The notes beneath the pieces were generated by a model that ran no database searches, had not been told where the DNA came from, and saw only the letters and a program-made list of their open reading frames with translations. From assembly GCA_025808875.1 (NCBI GenBank), contig CP075528.1, positions 2,540,473-2,604,472 of the forward strand: a stretch of 64,000 nucleotides of DNA. Reading direction: 5' to 3'. The translations under genes were made by a program, and so were the position numbers. This DNA is from Enhydrobacter sp. GTDB lineage: Bacteria > Pseudomonadota > Alphaproteobacteria > Reyranellales > Reyranellaceae. Shown in pieces: positions 7,140 to 15,467 of the stretch (position 1 is its first letter; each line of letters starts with the position of its first letter).

Positions 7140-9641
7140 ATGCTTGGTCAAATGAACGGACGAGCAATTCGGGTCGGCATCGCCGCGATCGGGTTGGCGA
7201 CAGCTGCGGCGCTCGGTGCGGCCTCTTCCGCTGTCGCACAACAGCGGGCGGCCCCCATCGCCGGCGAGAAGCCCAGCGAGAAGCGCGCGCTCGACACCTG
7301 CTACGCACCGTACGGCCTGAAGCCTGCGCAGAAGATCGCGGCCTGTTCGGAGGTGATCGAGGGCGGCAAGATCCGCGGCGTCGAGCTCGCGATCGCCTAC
7401 TATCACCGCGCGGTTGCCCAGGCGAACGACGGCGATCAGAAGGGTGCCGTCTCCGACTACAAGGAAGCGTTGCGCGTCTTCACCGACGTCATTCGCGTCT
7501 CGCCGGCCAACGCGCCCATCCTGTTCCAGCGCGGCCTGATCTACCACACGCTGGGCGATGCCGATCAGGCGATCGTCGACTACAGCGATTCCATCCGGCT
7601 CGCACCGCGCGAAACCTATGCCTACGTCAACCGCGGCATCGTGCTCTACACCAAGAAGGACAACAACGAAGGCGCGATTTCCGATTTCAACACGGCGCTC
7701 AAGATCAAGCCCTGCGAGGCGACGGCGTGGATCAATCGCGGCCTGGTCTACAAGCGCAAGGGCGACCTCAACCAATCGATCGCCGACTTCACCGATGCCA
7801 TCAAGTGCATGGGCGGACGCGTCCAGCCGGTGCCGACGACACCGCCTCCGGCCAATGCGACGACCCAGTACTACGAGGGAATTCAGGCTGCGTCGCAGGC
7901 CGCCGACGCCTACTACCAGCGCGGCCTCGTGAAGATCGACAAGAAGGAATACGACAACGCCATTCCCGACTTCAACGAGGCGATCCGCCTGAACCCTGGC
8001 GCGGCCGCGCACTATGTCGGCCGCGCGTCGTCCTACATGAACAAGGAGGAGTTCCGGCCGGCCATCGAAGATTTCAGCATGGCCATCAAGCTGGCGCCCG
8101 GTGACGCCTACACCTACCTGCACCGCGGCATCGCCTACCACTCGGTGAACGAACCGGACAACGCCATCGCCGACTACTCCGAGGCGCACCGGATCAATCC
8201 GCTCGACGTGGCGCCGTTGATCAACCGCGGCATCGTCTACTACTCGAAGAAGGGCCAGTACGATCTCGCGATCGCCGACTTCACCAGGGCGCTCGAGATC
8301 GACCGCAAGGAGATCAACGCGCTGATCAACCGCGGCATCTCCTATCGGGAGAAGGGCGATCCGGACAAGGCGATCGCCGACTTCAGCGAGGCCCTGCGGC
8401 TCGGCCTGCTCACGGGCGACGTGCTGCAGTTCGGCTCCAACGATCCGGATGCCGTGCGGCACTGGGCGCAGGTCGCCCACGCCCGCTATCAGCGCGGAAA
8501 CGCCTATGTCGCCAAGAAGGAGTTCGACCTGGCGCTGGCCGACTTCAACGAATCGATCCGCATCAATCCGACCGAAGCGCGCGCCTTTGTGTCGCGCGGC
8601 GGCGTGTTCCTCTATCGCAACGACTTTCACAAGGCGATTGCCGACTTCAACGAGGGCATCCGCCTCGATCCGGAGTACGCCTTCGCCTACTTCCAGCGCG
8701 GCTTCTCCTATCATGCGCTCGAGGAGCCGGATAAGGCCTATGTCGACTATTCCGAGTCGATCCGCCTCGACCCGCACTACATCACCGCCTACCTCAATCG
8801 CGGCATCATCCGCTACACGCGGCGCGGCGACTTCGACGGCGCGATCTCCGATTTCACCCATGCGCTGAAGCTCGGGCCCGACAACGTCAACGCGCTGATG
8901 CATCGCGGCGTCGCCTACGGCGCCAACACCGAATTCGACAGGGGCTTCGCCGACCTCAACCGCGCCATCGAGGTCTCGCCCGACTTCGCCAAGGCCTATT
9001 TCTATCGCGGCGTCCTGTTCACCCTGCGCGGCAACGCCGATCGCGCTCTTTCGGACTACACCGAGGCGATCCGGCTCGACCCGAATTCGGCCGAAGCCCT
9101 GGTCAGCCGCGCCGGCCTCTATGCCCGGCTGGGCGATCACGACCGCGCCATCCAGGACCTGACGGTCGCCCTGAAGGTCCAGCCGAAGGACGCGACGTCC
9201 TACTACAATCGCGGCTTCTCCTACTTCGCCAAGGGCATGTACGAGGATGCGCTGTCGGACTACAGCGAGGCGCTGCGCCTGAATGCCAACTTCGCGGCGG
9301 CCTACAACAACCGCTGCCTCACGCTCGGCGTCATGGGCGGCACCGATCTCAACCAGGCCCTGCAGGATTGCGATCAGGCCCTCAAGATGGTGCCGAACAG
9401 CATCGACGTCCGCACGACGCGCGCCTTCGTCTATCTCAAGCTCGGCGATTTCAACAAGGCTATCGGCGACTACAACGCCGCTCTCCAGATCGACGGCAAT
9501 CATGCCCGCTCCCTGTTCGGGCGCGGCCTCGCCAAGATCAAGGTCGGCGACAAGGCGGGAGGCGAAGCCGACATGGCTGCGGCGGCCAGGATCGACGGCA
9601 ACGTCGCCGAGGAATTCTCGCGCTTCGGCGTCAAAATCTAG
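7140..9641 (+). CDS. Large exported tetratricopeptide repeat protein (about 20 TPR units)
   Basis: Protein of 833 residues. Residues 1-35 form an export signal (MLGQMNGRAIRVG, hydrophobic core, then AVAQQ), so the mature protein is probably periplasmic. The rest is almost entirely 34-residue TPR units with the recurring pattern AY-x-x-RG-x-x-Y ... AI-x-DF-x-EAIRL-x-P; I count about 20, with short linkers near residues 220-250 and 425-445. The ATG at 7140 has GAGGAA nine bases upstream; the longer open frame from 6912 has no ribosome site and would bury the signal peptide. There are no enzyme motifs. It probably works as a protein-interaction scaffold; its partner is unknown. Neighbours give no clue. 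Confidence 0.9.
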   Translation: MLGQMNGRAIRVGIAAIGLATAAALGAASSAVAQQRAAPIAGEKPSEKRALDTCYAPYGLKPAQKIAACSEVIEGGKIRGVELAIAYYHRAVAQANDGDQKGAVSDYKEALRVFTDVIRVSPANAPILFQRGLIYHTLGDADQAIVDYSDSIRLAPRETYAYVNRGIVLYTKKDNNEGAISDFNTALKIKPCEATAWINRGLVYKRKGDLNQSIADFTDAIKCMGGRVQPVPTTPPPANATTQYYEGIQAASQAADAYYQRGLVKIDKKEYDNAIPDFNEAIRLNPGAAAHYVGRASSYMNKEEFRPAIEDFSMAIKLAPGDAYTYLHRGIAYHSVNEPDNAIADYSEAHRINPLDVAPLINRGIVYYSKKGQYDLAIADFTRALEIDRKEINALINRGISYREKGDPDKAIADFSEALRLGLLTGDVLQFGSNDPDAVRHWAQVAHARYQRGNAYVAKKEFDLALADFNESIRINPTEARAFVSRGGVFLYRNDFHKAIADFNEGIRLDPEYAFAYFQRGFSYHALEEPDKAYVDYSESIRLDPHYITAYLNRGIIRYTRRGDFDGAISDFTHALKLGPDNVNALMHRGVAYGANTEFDRGFADLNRAIEVSPDFAKAYFYRGVLFTLRGNADRALSDYTEAIRLDPNSAEALVSRAGLYARLGDHDRAIQDLTVALKVQPKDATSYYNRGFSYFAKGMYEDALSDYSEALRLNANFAAAYNNRCLTLGVMGGTDLNQALQDCDQALKMVPNSIDVRTTRAFVYLKLGDFNKAIGDYNAALQIDGNHARSLFGRGLAKIKVGDKAGGEADMAAAARIDGNVAEEFSRFGVKI

Positions 9642-9860
9642 CGAAGGGCGGCCTCGGATCGCCGCCGGTATGCCAGATGTAGAGCCGGCCGAATTAAAAA
9701 ACGGCAATTAATTCGTCCTCGTTCCAGATGTAGGGACGGGGGCCACTCTCGCGCCCCGTTGTCACCCCGGGCGGGCGCCCGTGAATGCACCCGCTCAGGG
9801 CGACAGGCGTCGTGGCCGGGCGATCGGACGAGACCGCGTGTACACGAGCAAAAACGCCGG

Positions 9861-9878
9861 CCGGAGTTGCCGGAGTTT
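9861..9878. repeat. Two tandem 9-nt units (CCGGAGTTG, CCGGAGTTT)
   Basis: Two adjacent 9-nt units. Read on the other strand they resemble the A-rich/CGG units of the two clusters to the right, so they appear to be in the inverse orientation. Confidence 0.5.
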
Positions 9879-9909
9879 TCCTGTCTCACTTTTGGGGCGC
9901 ACCCCGTCG

Positions 9910-9967
9910 CGCAAATCGCGCAAATCGCGGAAATCGATCTCGGAAACCTCGGAAACCTCGCAAACCT
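9910..9967. repeat. Six 9-nt periodic units in two triplets
   Basis: Positions 9910-9936 read CGCAAATCG, CGCAAATCG, CGGAAATCG. After four bases (ATCT), 9941-9967 read CGGAAACCT, CGGAAACCT, CGCAAACCT. The period is exactly nine, so any translated frame shows a three-residue repeat. Units are too short for a CRISPR array and there is no spacer. Confidence 0.75.
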
Positions 9968-10055
9968 CCGGCGAGGTGTCGCCGGACAATCGACGTCGCG
10001 GGCACCCGCCCGAGATGCCCTCAGGGTGGTGTGCCTGCTCTCTGCCGGAATGCGT

Positions 10056-10082
10056 TGCGCAAACTGCGGGAACTGCGGAAAC
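10056..10082. repeat. Three tandem 9-nt units related to the 9910-9967 cluster
   Basis: TGCGCAAAC, TGCGGGAAC and TGCGGAAAC follow each other directly. They share the CG(C/G)(A/G)AA core of the units 90 bp to the left. Confidence 0.65.
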
Positions 10083-10225
10083 CTGCTGTCACGGGTCGGG
10101 AGGACGGGTCGGCGGGCGATTGGCGAAACAGAACGTCGATACGGGAAATCCCGCGCGGCCCTCGCGGCCGGGTGTGGTCAGGGTGCTCATGCGCGCATTT
10201 TACCTCGACGCGCCCTTGAGGACCT

Positions 10226-10293
10226 AATCGGGTCGATGGATTCCGTCCGATGCCGATGGCGTCTGCATCGGAAGGCGATTCGACCCCCCGATT
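10226..10293. repeat. Nested inverted repeat (potential stem-loop)
   Basis: The outer arms are AATCGG-GTCGA at 10226-10236 and TCGAC...CCGATT at 10280-10293, with extra C residues on the right arm. The inner arms are a perfect pair, CCGATGC (10247-10253) and GCATCGG (10265-10271), around an 11-nt loop. There is no T-run, so a classical terminator is not supported on either strand. It lies downstream of tRNA-Ser on the minus strand. Confidence 0.5.
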
Positions 10294-10360
10294 CCGGCGC
10301 CGGCCGCGAATCTGACTCTCCGGCACGACCACTCGTCTTGTGATGGTGGGTGCCGCGCCG

Positions 10361-10450
10361 TGGCGGACGGGGTGAGATTCGAACTCACGGTACCGTTGCC
10401 GGTACGGCGGTTTTCAAGACCGCTGCCTTAAACCACTCGGCCACCCGTCC
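10361..10450 (-). tRNA. tRNA-Ser (anticodon UGA)
   Basis: Read on the minus strand, the 90-nt sequence starts GGACGGGTGGCCGAGTGG and ends with the complementary acceptor arm CCCGTCC, discriminator G and an encoded CCA. The anticodon stem-loop is CGGT-CTTGAAA-ACCG, giving anticodon TGA, which reads UCA serine codons. A long variable arm (CGGTACCG-type stem pairing) and the T-arm GTTCGAATC are present, as expected for a serine tRNA. It is divergent from the mltB gene that starts 26 bp away. Confidence 0.95.
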
Positions 10451-10476
10451 CGCCGCGCTGTATAACATAGGCCGTC

Positions 10477-11361
10477 ATGTTGTTCCGTCGATCCTTCTGC
10501 ATTGGCTTTGCCGGTGCTTCCGTGCCGGTGCTGGGCGCAACGTCCGCGGTTGCGCAGGACGCCAAGTTTGCCGCCTGGCTCGCCGGCGTGCGCCAGGAGG
10601 CGCAACGGGCCGGCGTCGATGCGCAGACCCTCGACGCGGCGCTGACCAACGTCGAGCCGATCCCGCGGGTGATGGAGCTGGCGCGCAACCAGCCCGAATT
10701 CAAGATGACCTTCGCGCGCTACCTCGAGATCGTCGTCTCCGAGGAGCGGGTGAGGCGGGGGCGCGAACTGCTGCCCGAGCACCGCGCCGTCATCGAGCAG
10801 TTCTCCGGCCCGGCCGGCATACCGGCCGAGGTGGTGGTCGCGCTGTGGGGCATCGAGAGCAACTACGGCACGCGGCTCGGCGATTTCGACGTCGTGCCCG
10901 CACTGGCCACGCTGGTCTACAACAATTTCCGCGCGGCCTTCTTCCGCAGCCAACTCATCGCGGCGCTCAAGATCCTGTCGCAGGGCCATGTCGGCCTTCC
11001 CGACATGAAAGGATCGTGGGCCGGCGCCATGGGCCAATGCCAGTTCATCCCGACGAGCTTCCTCGCCTACGCGGCCGACGGCGACGGCGACGGCCGCGCC
11101 GACATCTGGCGGAGCAGGCCCGACGTCTTCGCCTCGACGGTCAACTATCTGCGCCGGGTCGGCTGGCGGCCAGGCGTACACTGGGGCAACGAGATCGGCA
11201 GCGCCGAGGCGGGGCAGGGGACGCACATCGTGCGGCCCGCCGGCGCCGACGGTCCGGCCTTCCGCACGAGCGAGAACTTCAAGGTCATCCTGCGCTGGAA
11301 CCAGTCGAACTTCTTCGCGCTGGCCGTCGGCCTGCTGAGCGACCGGATCGCCGGCCGATAA
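10477..11361 (+). CDS. mltB: Lytic murein transglycosylase (MltB family)
   Basis: Protein of 294 residues that cleaves the glycan strands of peptidoglycan in the periplasm. Residues 1-26 form a signal peptide (RRSFCIGFAGASVPVLGATSAVAQ). WGIESNYGTRLG around residues 126-137 carries the catalytic Glu of the MltB/SltB fold. GAMGQCQFIPTSF and DGDGDGRADIW follow, the latter a calcium-binding-like loop typical of this family. It lacks an obvious lipobox, so it is more like soluble MltB-type enzymes than the E. coli lipoprotein. It heads a plus-strand run with rlpA and a D,D-carboxypeptidase, all cell-wall genes. Confidence 0.92.
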   Translation: MLFRRSFCIGFAGASVPVLGATSAVAQDAKFAAWLAGVRQEAQRAGVDAQTLDAALTNVEPIPRVMELARNQPEFKMTFARYLEIVVSEERVRRGRELLPEHRAVIEQFSGPAGIPAEVVVALWGIESNYGTRLGDFDVVPALATLVYNNFRAAFFRSQLIAALKILSQGHVGLPDMKGSWAGAMGQCQFIPTSFLAYAADGDGDGRADIWRSRPDVFASTVNYLRRVGWRPGVHWGNEIGSAEAGQGTHIVRPAGADGPAFRTSENFKVILRWNQSNFFALAVGLLSDRIAGR

Positions 11362-11395
11362 AGTAGCAGCCTGCACGGACGGCACGACATCGTGT

Positions 11396-12382
11396 ATGAT
11401 GCGCCGGTCAATGTCGGTACCCCTCGCCGGAAACGAGCGCGAAGCGCCGCAGAAATACATCAAGATCGTCGGCATCCTCCTGATGCTGGCGTGCGCCGCC
11501 GCGTGCGGCTCGCGGCAGGGGTCGGGCCCCGGCGCGAGCGTCGCCACCAGCGGCAGCTACAAGGTCGGCAAACCCTATACGATCAAGGGAGCGACGTACT
11601 ATCCGCGCGAGGAGTTCGACCGCGTCGAGACGGGCGTCGCCTCGTGGTACGGACCGGGCTTCCACGGCAAGTCGACCGCCAACGGCGAGCGCTACGACCA
11701 GCGCGACCATACGGCGGCGCATCGCACCCTCCAGATGCCCTCGATGGTGCGGGTCACCAATCTCGACAACGGCCTGTCGACGGTGGTCAGGATCAACGAT
11801 CGCGGGCCCTATGCCAGCGACCGGGTGATCGATCTTTCCCGCGCCGCAGCGGACGAGATCGACATGGTCCGCCGCGGCACGGCCCGGGTGCGCATCGAGC
11901 AGCTTCCGGCCGAGAGCCGCGTCGTCAAGGACATCGCCATGGCCGGCGGCGGCCCCGCCGAGCAGCGCGACGCGCTCGTGCAATACGCCTCGAGCCGGCA
12001 CACAACGACGCCGGTCGCGACGGCCGTGCGCCCGCAGCCGGCAACCGTGCCACCGCCCGCCACCCGGTCGGTCGTGGTGGCGGCGACCCCTCCGCCTGCC
12101 GCATCCTCTTCGACAACCATCGCCGGTATCGCCCAGTCGGCGACGCCTCCGGGCAGCGGCTTCTACGTGCAAACGGGGGCCTTCTCGACCATGGACAATG
12201 CCGAGCGGCAACGCGGCATGATCAGCAGCTACGGCTTCTCGGAAATCTTCCAGGGATCGGCGAGCGGGCGCGAGGTTTACCGCGTCCGGCTCGGCCCCTA
12301 TACCACCTCGGATGCCGCCGGCATCGTCGCCGACCGGCTCCAACGCTCGGGATATGGTGATGCGCGTGTTGTCGCGGACTGA
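11396..12382 (+). CDS. rlpA: Septal ring lytic transglycosylase RlpA with SPOR domain
   Basis: Protein of 328 residues. The N-terminus has a hydrophobic stretch ending LMLACAAACGS, consistent with a lipoprotein signal. The double-psi beta-barrel domain (about residues 80-170) contains GVASWYGPGFHGKSTANGE and VRINDRGPYASDRVIDLS, including the catalytic Asp region. A low-complexity Ala/Pro/Thr linker follows, then a C-terminal SPOR domain (about residues 250-325, GSGFYVQTGAF ...) that binds denuded septal peptidoglycan. Three ATGs lie close together at 11396, 11399 and 11411 with no strong ribosome site, so the exact start is uncertain. The 3' end overlaps the next gene. Confidence 0.92.
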   Translation: MMRRSMSVPLAGNEREAPQKYIKIVGILLMLACAAACGSRQGSGPGASVATSGSYKVGKPYTIKGATYYPREEFDRVETGVASWYGPGFHGKSTANGERYDQRDHTAAHRTLQMPSMVRVTNLDNGLSTVVRINDRGPYASDRVIDLSRAAADEIDMVRRGTARVRIEQLPAESRVVKDIAMAGGGPAEQRDALVQYASSRHTTTPVATAVRPQPATVPPPATRSVVVAATPPPAASSSTTIAGIAQSATPPGSGFYVQTGAFSTMDNAERQRGMISSYGFSEIFQGSASGREVYRVRLGPYTTSDAAGIVADRLQRSGYGDARVVAD

Positions 12383-13628
12383 ACGACCGTTCCTGCTCGC
12401 AGTGCTCTCGGCCCTGCTGGTCATGACCACCGCGTTGCCCGCGGTGTCGCAGCCGGTCGAAATTCATGCCCAGGCGCAGAAACCCGGCACGCGGCCCGCG
12501 GCCAAGCCTGCGGCGCCTCCGGCCGCCAAGCCCGAGCCGCCGCCGAGCCTCTCGCAGATCGGCATCACGACGCCGGCCAGGCAGGCCTACATGGTCGACC
12601 CGATCACCGGAACCGTCCTTCTCTACAAGGATGCGGAGGCGCCGATGGCGCCGTCCTCGATGTCGAAGATGATGACGGTCTACCTGCTGTTCGAGGAGAT
12701 CACGGCGGGGCGCATCTCGCTGGACACCAAGTTCAGGGTGAGCGAGCGCGCCTGGCGGATGGGCGGCTCGCGGATGTTCCTGGAGCTGGGCTCGGAAGTC
12801 ACGGTGGAGGAGCTGATCCGCGGGATCATCGTGCTGTCCGGCAACGATGCGTGCGTGGTGGTGGCCGAGGGACTGTCGGGCACGGAGGAGAACTTCGCCG
12901 ACCTCATGACCCGGCGTGGACGCGAGCTCGGCATGACGAATTCGATCTTCAGGAATTCGTCGGGCTGGCCGGCCGAAGGCCAGCACACGACGGCGCGCGA
13001 TCTCGCAGTCCTGTCGTGGCGCACCATCGAGGACTTCCCCAAGCTCTATCGCTACTATGCAGAGCAGCAGTGGACCTACAACAGGATCAGGCAGGAGAAC
13101 CGCAACCGGCTGCTGCGCACGACACCGGGTACCGACGGCCTGAAGACCGGCCACACCGAGGAGGCCGGCTACGGCCAGACGACGTCGACCGTTCGTGAGG
13201 GCCGCCGGCTCGTCCTGGTGGTCAACGGCCTGGGATCGATGGCGGAGCGGGCGCAGGAGACGGCACGATTGATCGAGTGGGGGTTCCGCGAGTTCACCAA
13301 TACCACCGTCTTTCGTGCCGGCGACGTGCTGGCCGAGGCGCCGGTCTGGTTGGGCACGCGTGGCACGGTACCCCTGGTCATCAGCCGCACCATCCAGCTC
13401 ACGCTGCCGGCCGGGCAATCCTACCAGCCCCGCGCGGTGGCGCGTTTCGAGGGGCCGTTGCCGGCGCCCATCGCCAAGGGCACCAAACTCGGCACGGCGG
13501 CCGTCACGATGCCCGACGGCCGGACCGTGGAATATCCGCTCGAGGCAGGCGCCGATGTGCCGCGCGAGGGACTGTTCGGGCGCACGACCACGTTGCTCAG
13601 GCACTACCTCTTCGGCTGGTGGTCGTGA
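12354..13628 (+). CDS. D-alanyl-D-alanine carboxypeptidase (penicillin-binding protein 5/6 family)
   Basis: Serine D,D-carboxypeptidase of about 424 residues that trims pentapeptides on peptidoglycan. After a signal peptide (LLAVLSALLVMTTALPAVS) and an Ala/Pro/Lys-rich linker come the three active-site motifs of the class: SMSK (SxxK), SGN within VLSGNDA, and KTG within GLKTGHT. A C-terminal PBP5-type beta domain follows, ending near a weakly amphipathic tail (TTLLRHYLFGWW) that could anchor it to the membrane. ATGs at 12354 and 12360 are both possible; both overlap the end of rlpA. A much longer frame from 12312 was not used. The stop overlaps the tmk start. Confidence 0.92.
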   Translation: MVMRVLSRTERPFLLAVLSALLVMTTALPAVSQPVEIHAQAQKPGTRPAAKPAAPPAAKPEPPPSLSQIGITTPARQAYMVDPITGTVLLYKDAEAPMAPSSMSKMMTVYLLFEEITAGRISLDTKFRVSERAWRMGGSRMFLELGSEVTVEELIRGIIVLSGNDACVVVAEGLSGTEENFADLMTRRGRELGMTNSIFRNSSGWPAEGQHTTARDLAVLSWRTIEDFPKLYRYYAEQQWTYNRIRQENRNRLLRTTPGTDGLKTGHTEEAGYGQTTSTVREGRRLVLVVNGLGSMAERAQETARLIEWGFREFTNTTVFRAGDVLAEAPVWLGTRGTVPLVISRTIQLTLPAGQSYQPRAVARFEGPLPAPIAKGTKLGTAAVTMPDGRTVEYPLEAGADVPREGLFGRTTTLLRHYLFGWWS

Positions 13629-14260
13629 CCCTCCCGCGGGGGCGCTTCATCACCCTGGAAGGCGGCGAAGGCGCAGGAAAGTCGACACAGATCGCGCGCC
13701 TCAAGGCCTGGCTCGAGGCGCGCGGGCACGATGTGGTCGCCACGCGCGAGCCGGGTGGCTCGCCGGGCGCGGAGATGGTGCGCAAGCTGCTGGTCGAAGG
13801 ACCCGCCGACAGGTGGGACGGCGTCAGCGAGGCGCTGCTGCACTTCGCCGCCCGCCGCGACCATCTGCGGGTGACGGTGTGGCCCGCACTGGAACGCGGC
13901 GCGTGGGTGATCAGCGACCGCTTTGCCGATTCGACCCTCGCCTACCAGGGCCACGGCCACGGCCTCGATCCCGGACTTCTTGAACGGCTCTACGACGTGG
14001 CCGTGGGCGACTTTCGCCCGGACCTCACCCTCGTGCTCGATCTGCCCGTCGAGGTCGGCCTGGCGCGCGCCGCCAGCCGGCGCGGCAACGAGACGCGCTA
14101 CGAGGCGCTGCCGGGCGGCTTCCATGAGCGTGTCCGCGAGGGGTTCCGCGAGATCGCGCGGCGAGCACCCGGTCGCTGCGCCTTGATCGACGCCACCGCG
14201 GAAATCGATGTCATCGCCAAGGCGATTGCGCGTACAGTCGTGGAACGGCTGAAGGCATAG
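13625..14260 (+). CDS. tmk: Thymidylate kinase
   Basis: dTMP kinase of 211 residues, phosphorylating dTMP to dTDP. The P-loop GGEGAGKST is near residues 10-18. The DR(F/Y) motif is VISDRFADSTLAYQG, with the TYQG-type thymidine-binding segment and a lid region rich in Arg (AASRRGNE). The start is a GTG at 13625 that overlaps the stop of the carboxypeptidase gene (GTGA); a GTG two codons upstream at 13619 is also possible. holB follows after 11 bp, a common tmk-holB pairing in bacteria. Confidence 0.93.
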   Translation: MTLPRGRFITLEGGEGAGKSTQIARLKAWLEARGHDVVATREPGGSPGAEMVRKLLVEGPADRWDGVSEALLHFAARRDHLRVTVWPALERGAWVISDRFADSTLAYQGHGHGLDPGLLERLYDVAVGDFRPDLTLVLDLPVEVGLARAASRRGNETRYEALPGGFHERVREGFREIARRAPGRCALIDATAEIDVIAKAIARTVVERLKA

Positions 14261-14271
14261 CACGGGACGCG

Positions 14272-15417
14272 ATGGCGAGAGGCAAGACGAGCGCCGATCC
14301 GGGCGAGCTCGAGAAGCTCGAATGGCCGCACGACTGGCCGCCGCCGTGGCGCAACGAACGGCTCGTCGGCCACGAGGCCGCCGAGAAGACGCTGCTGCAG
14401 GCGCGGCAGGGCGGGCGCCTGCACCACGCCTGGCTCGTCACCGGGCCACGCGGCATCGGCAAGGCGACGCTGGCGTGGCGGTTCGCGCGTTTCCTGCTGG
14501 CGGGAGCGAGTCAGCCGGGGCTGTTCGGCGGTGCACCGGAATCGGCCGAGGCCGACTCGCTCGAGGTGGAGCGCGACGCGCCCGGACGCAGCCTGGTCGA
14601 CGCGCGCTCGCATCCCGACCTGTTCCACCTCAGACGCACGCTCAATCCGGACACCGGACGCATCCGCGCGGAGATCGCCGTCGACGACGTGCGCGACCTC
14701 GGCGCCTTCATGCACATGACGCCGGCGATGGGCGACTGGCGCGTCGCCATCGTCGATTCGGCCGACGAGATGAATCGCAACAGCGCCAATGCGGTGCTCA
14801 AGATCCTCGAGGAGCCCCCGCCCAAGGCGGTGCTGCTCATCGTCGCCCATGCGCCGGGGCGGCTCCTGCCGACCATTCTGTCGCGCTGCCGCCGCCTGCC
14901 GCTTCACGCCCTGTCCGACGAACGGGTGAGCGACCTGCTCGCCGTCTACGCGCCCCAGCTGGCGGAAGCGGAGAGGGCGGCCCTGGCACGGTTGGCGGAA
15001 GGCAGCATCGGTCGCGCCCTCGACCTCGCGGCGGCGGGCAGCCTGCAGCTCTACGGCGAAATGGTCGAAATCCTGGCGGGCCTGCCCGAGCTCGACATGG
15101 CCCGGCTACACGGGTTCGCCGAGCGTTTCGCGCGCCGCGGCGAGGAAGCGAACGCCGATTGGCGGGCGCTCAACTTCCTGCTCGATGGATGGTGGAAGCG
15201 GCTGGCGCGCCAGGCGGCGCTCGGCCGCGACGCGAACGCCGCACGGGAAGTCGAGGGCGACGTCGCGGCCCGCCTACTCGCGGCTGCCAGCCTTGATCGG
15301 TGGGACGATGCGTGGGAAAAGGTCGCCCACCTGTTGTCCCGCGCGGACGCCGTCAACCTCGATCGCAAACAGACGGTGCTCGGCAGTTTCCTGGCTCTTC
15401 AATCGGCGATGCGCTGA
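14272..15417 (+). CDS. holB: DNA polymerase III subunit delta-prime
   Basis: Clamp-loader ATPase-fold subunit of 381 residues. GHEAAEKTLLQARQGGRLHHAW is the usual N-terminal segment; GPRGIGKAT is a degenerate P-loop, as expected for delta-prime, which does not need to hydrolyse ATP. NSANAVLKILEEPP and SRCRRLPL (SRC motif) are hallmark delta-prime/gamma sequences. No zinc-binding four-Cys module is evident. It lies between tmk and metG in a conserved order. Confidence 0.93.
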   Translation: MARGKTSADPGELEKLEWPHDWPPPWRNERLVGHEAAEKTLLQARQGGRLHHAWLVTGPRGIGKATLAWRFARFLLAGASQPGLFGGAPESAEADSLEVERDAPGRSLVDARSHPDLFHLRRTLNPDTGRIRAEIAVDDVRDLGAFMHMTPAMGDWRVAIVDSADEMNRNSANAVLKILEEPPPKAVLLIVAHAPGRLLPTILSRCRRLPLHALSDERVSDLLAVYAPQLAEAERAALARLAEGSIGRALDLAAAGSLQLYGEMVEILAGLPELDMARLHGFAERFARRGEEANADWRALNFLLDGWWKRLARQAALGRDANAAREVEGDVAARLLAAASLDRWDDAWEKVAHLLSRADAVNLDRKQTVLGSFLALQSAMR

Positions 15418-15467
15418 AGCGCCGTCACTGGCGCTCCGGGAGGGGCGGCGGGACGGAGTTTCCTGTC

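Larger units (their letters stand above)
9642..10360. other. 719-bp gene-free region with periodic 9-nt repeats and a nested inverted repeat
   Basis: No open frame here has a ribosome site plus recognisable protein sequence. The region holds a short direct repeat CCAGATGTAG at about 9671 and 9725, three clusters of 9-nt units (9861-9878, 9910-9967, 10056-10082), and a nested inverted repeat at 10226-10293. Several overlapping open frames exist in all directions, as expected for high-GC repeat DNA. It ends at tRNA-Ser. It may be a decayed coding region or an untranslated structured element. Confidence 0.55.

Noticed and set aside
5850..9707. 1285-codon open frame on the minus strand
   Set aside because: It runs opposite the TPR gene and part of the ThDP enzyme; the composition is Arg/Val/Gly-rich shadow sequence with no ribosome site and no domain.
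9861..10082. CRISPR array
   Set aside because: Units are 9 nt, directly abutting with no spacers, and no cas genes are nearby.
9759..10343. Possible 194-residue gene in the intergenic region
   Set aside because: The translation is dominated by the 9-nt repeats, alternate frames are equally open, and no ribosome site is present.
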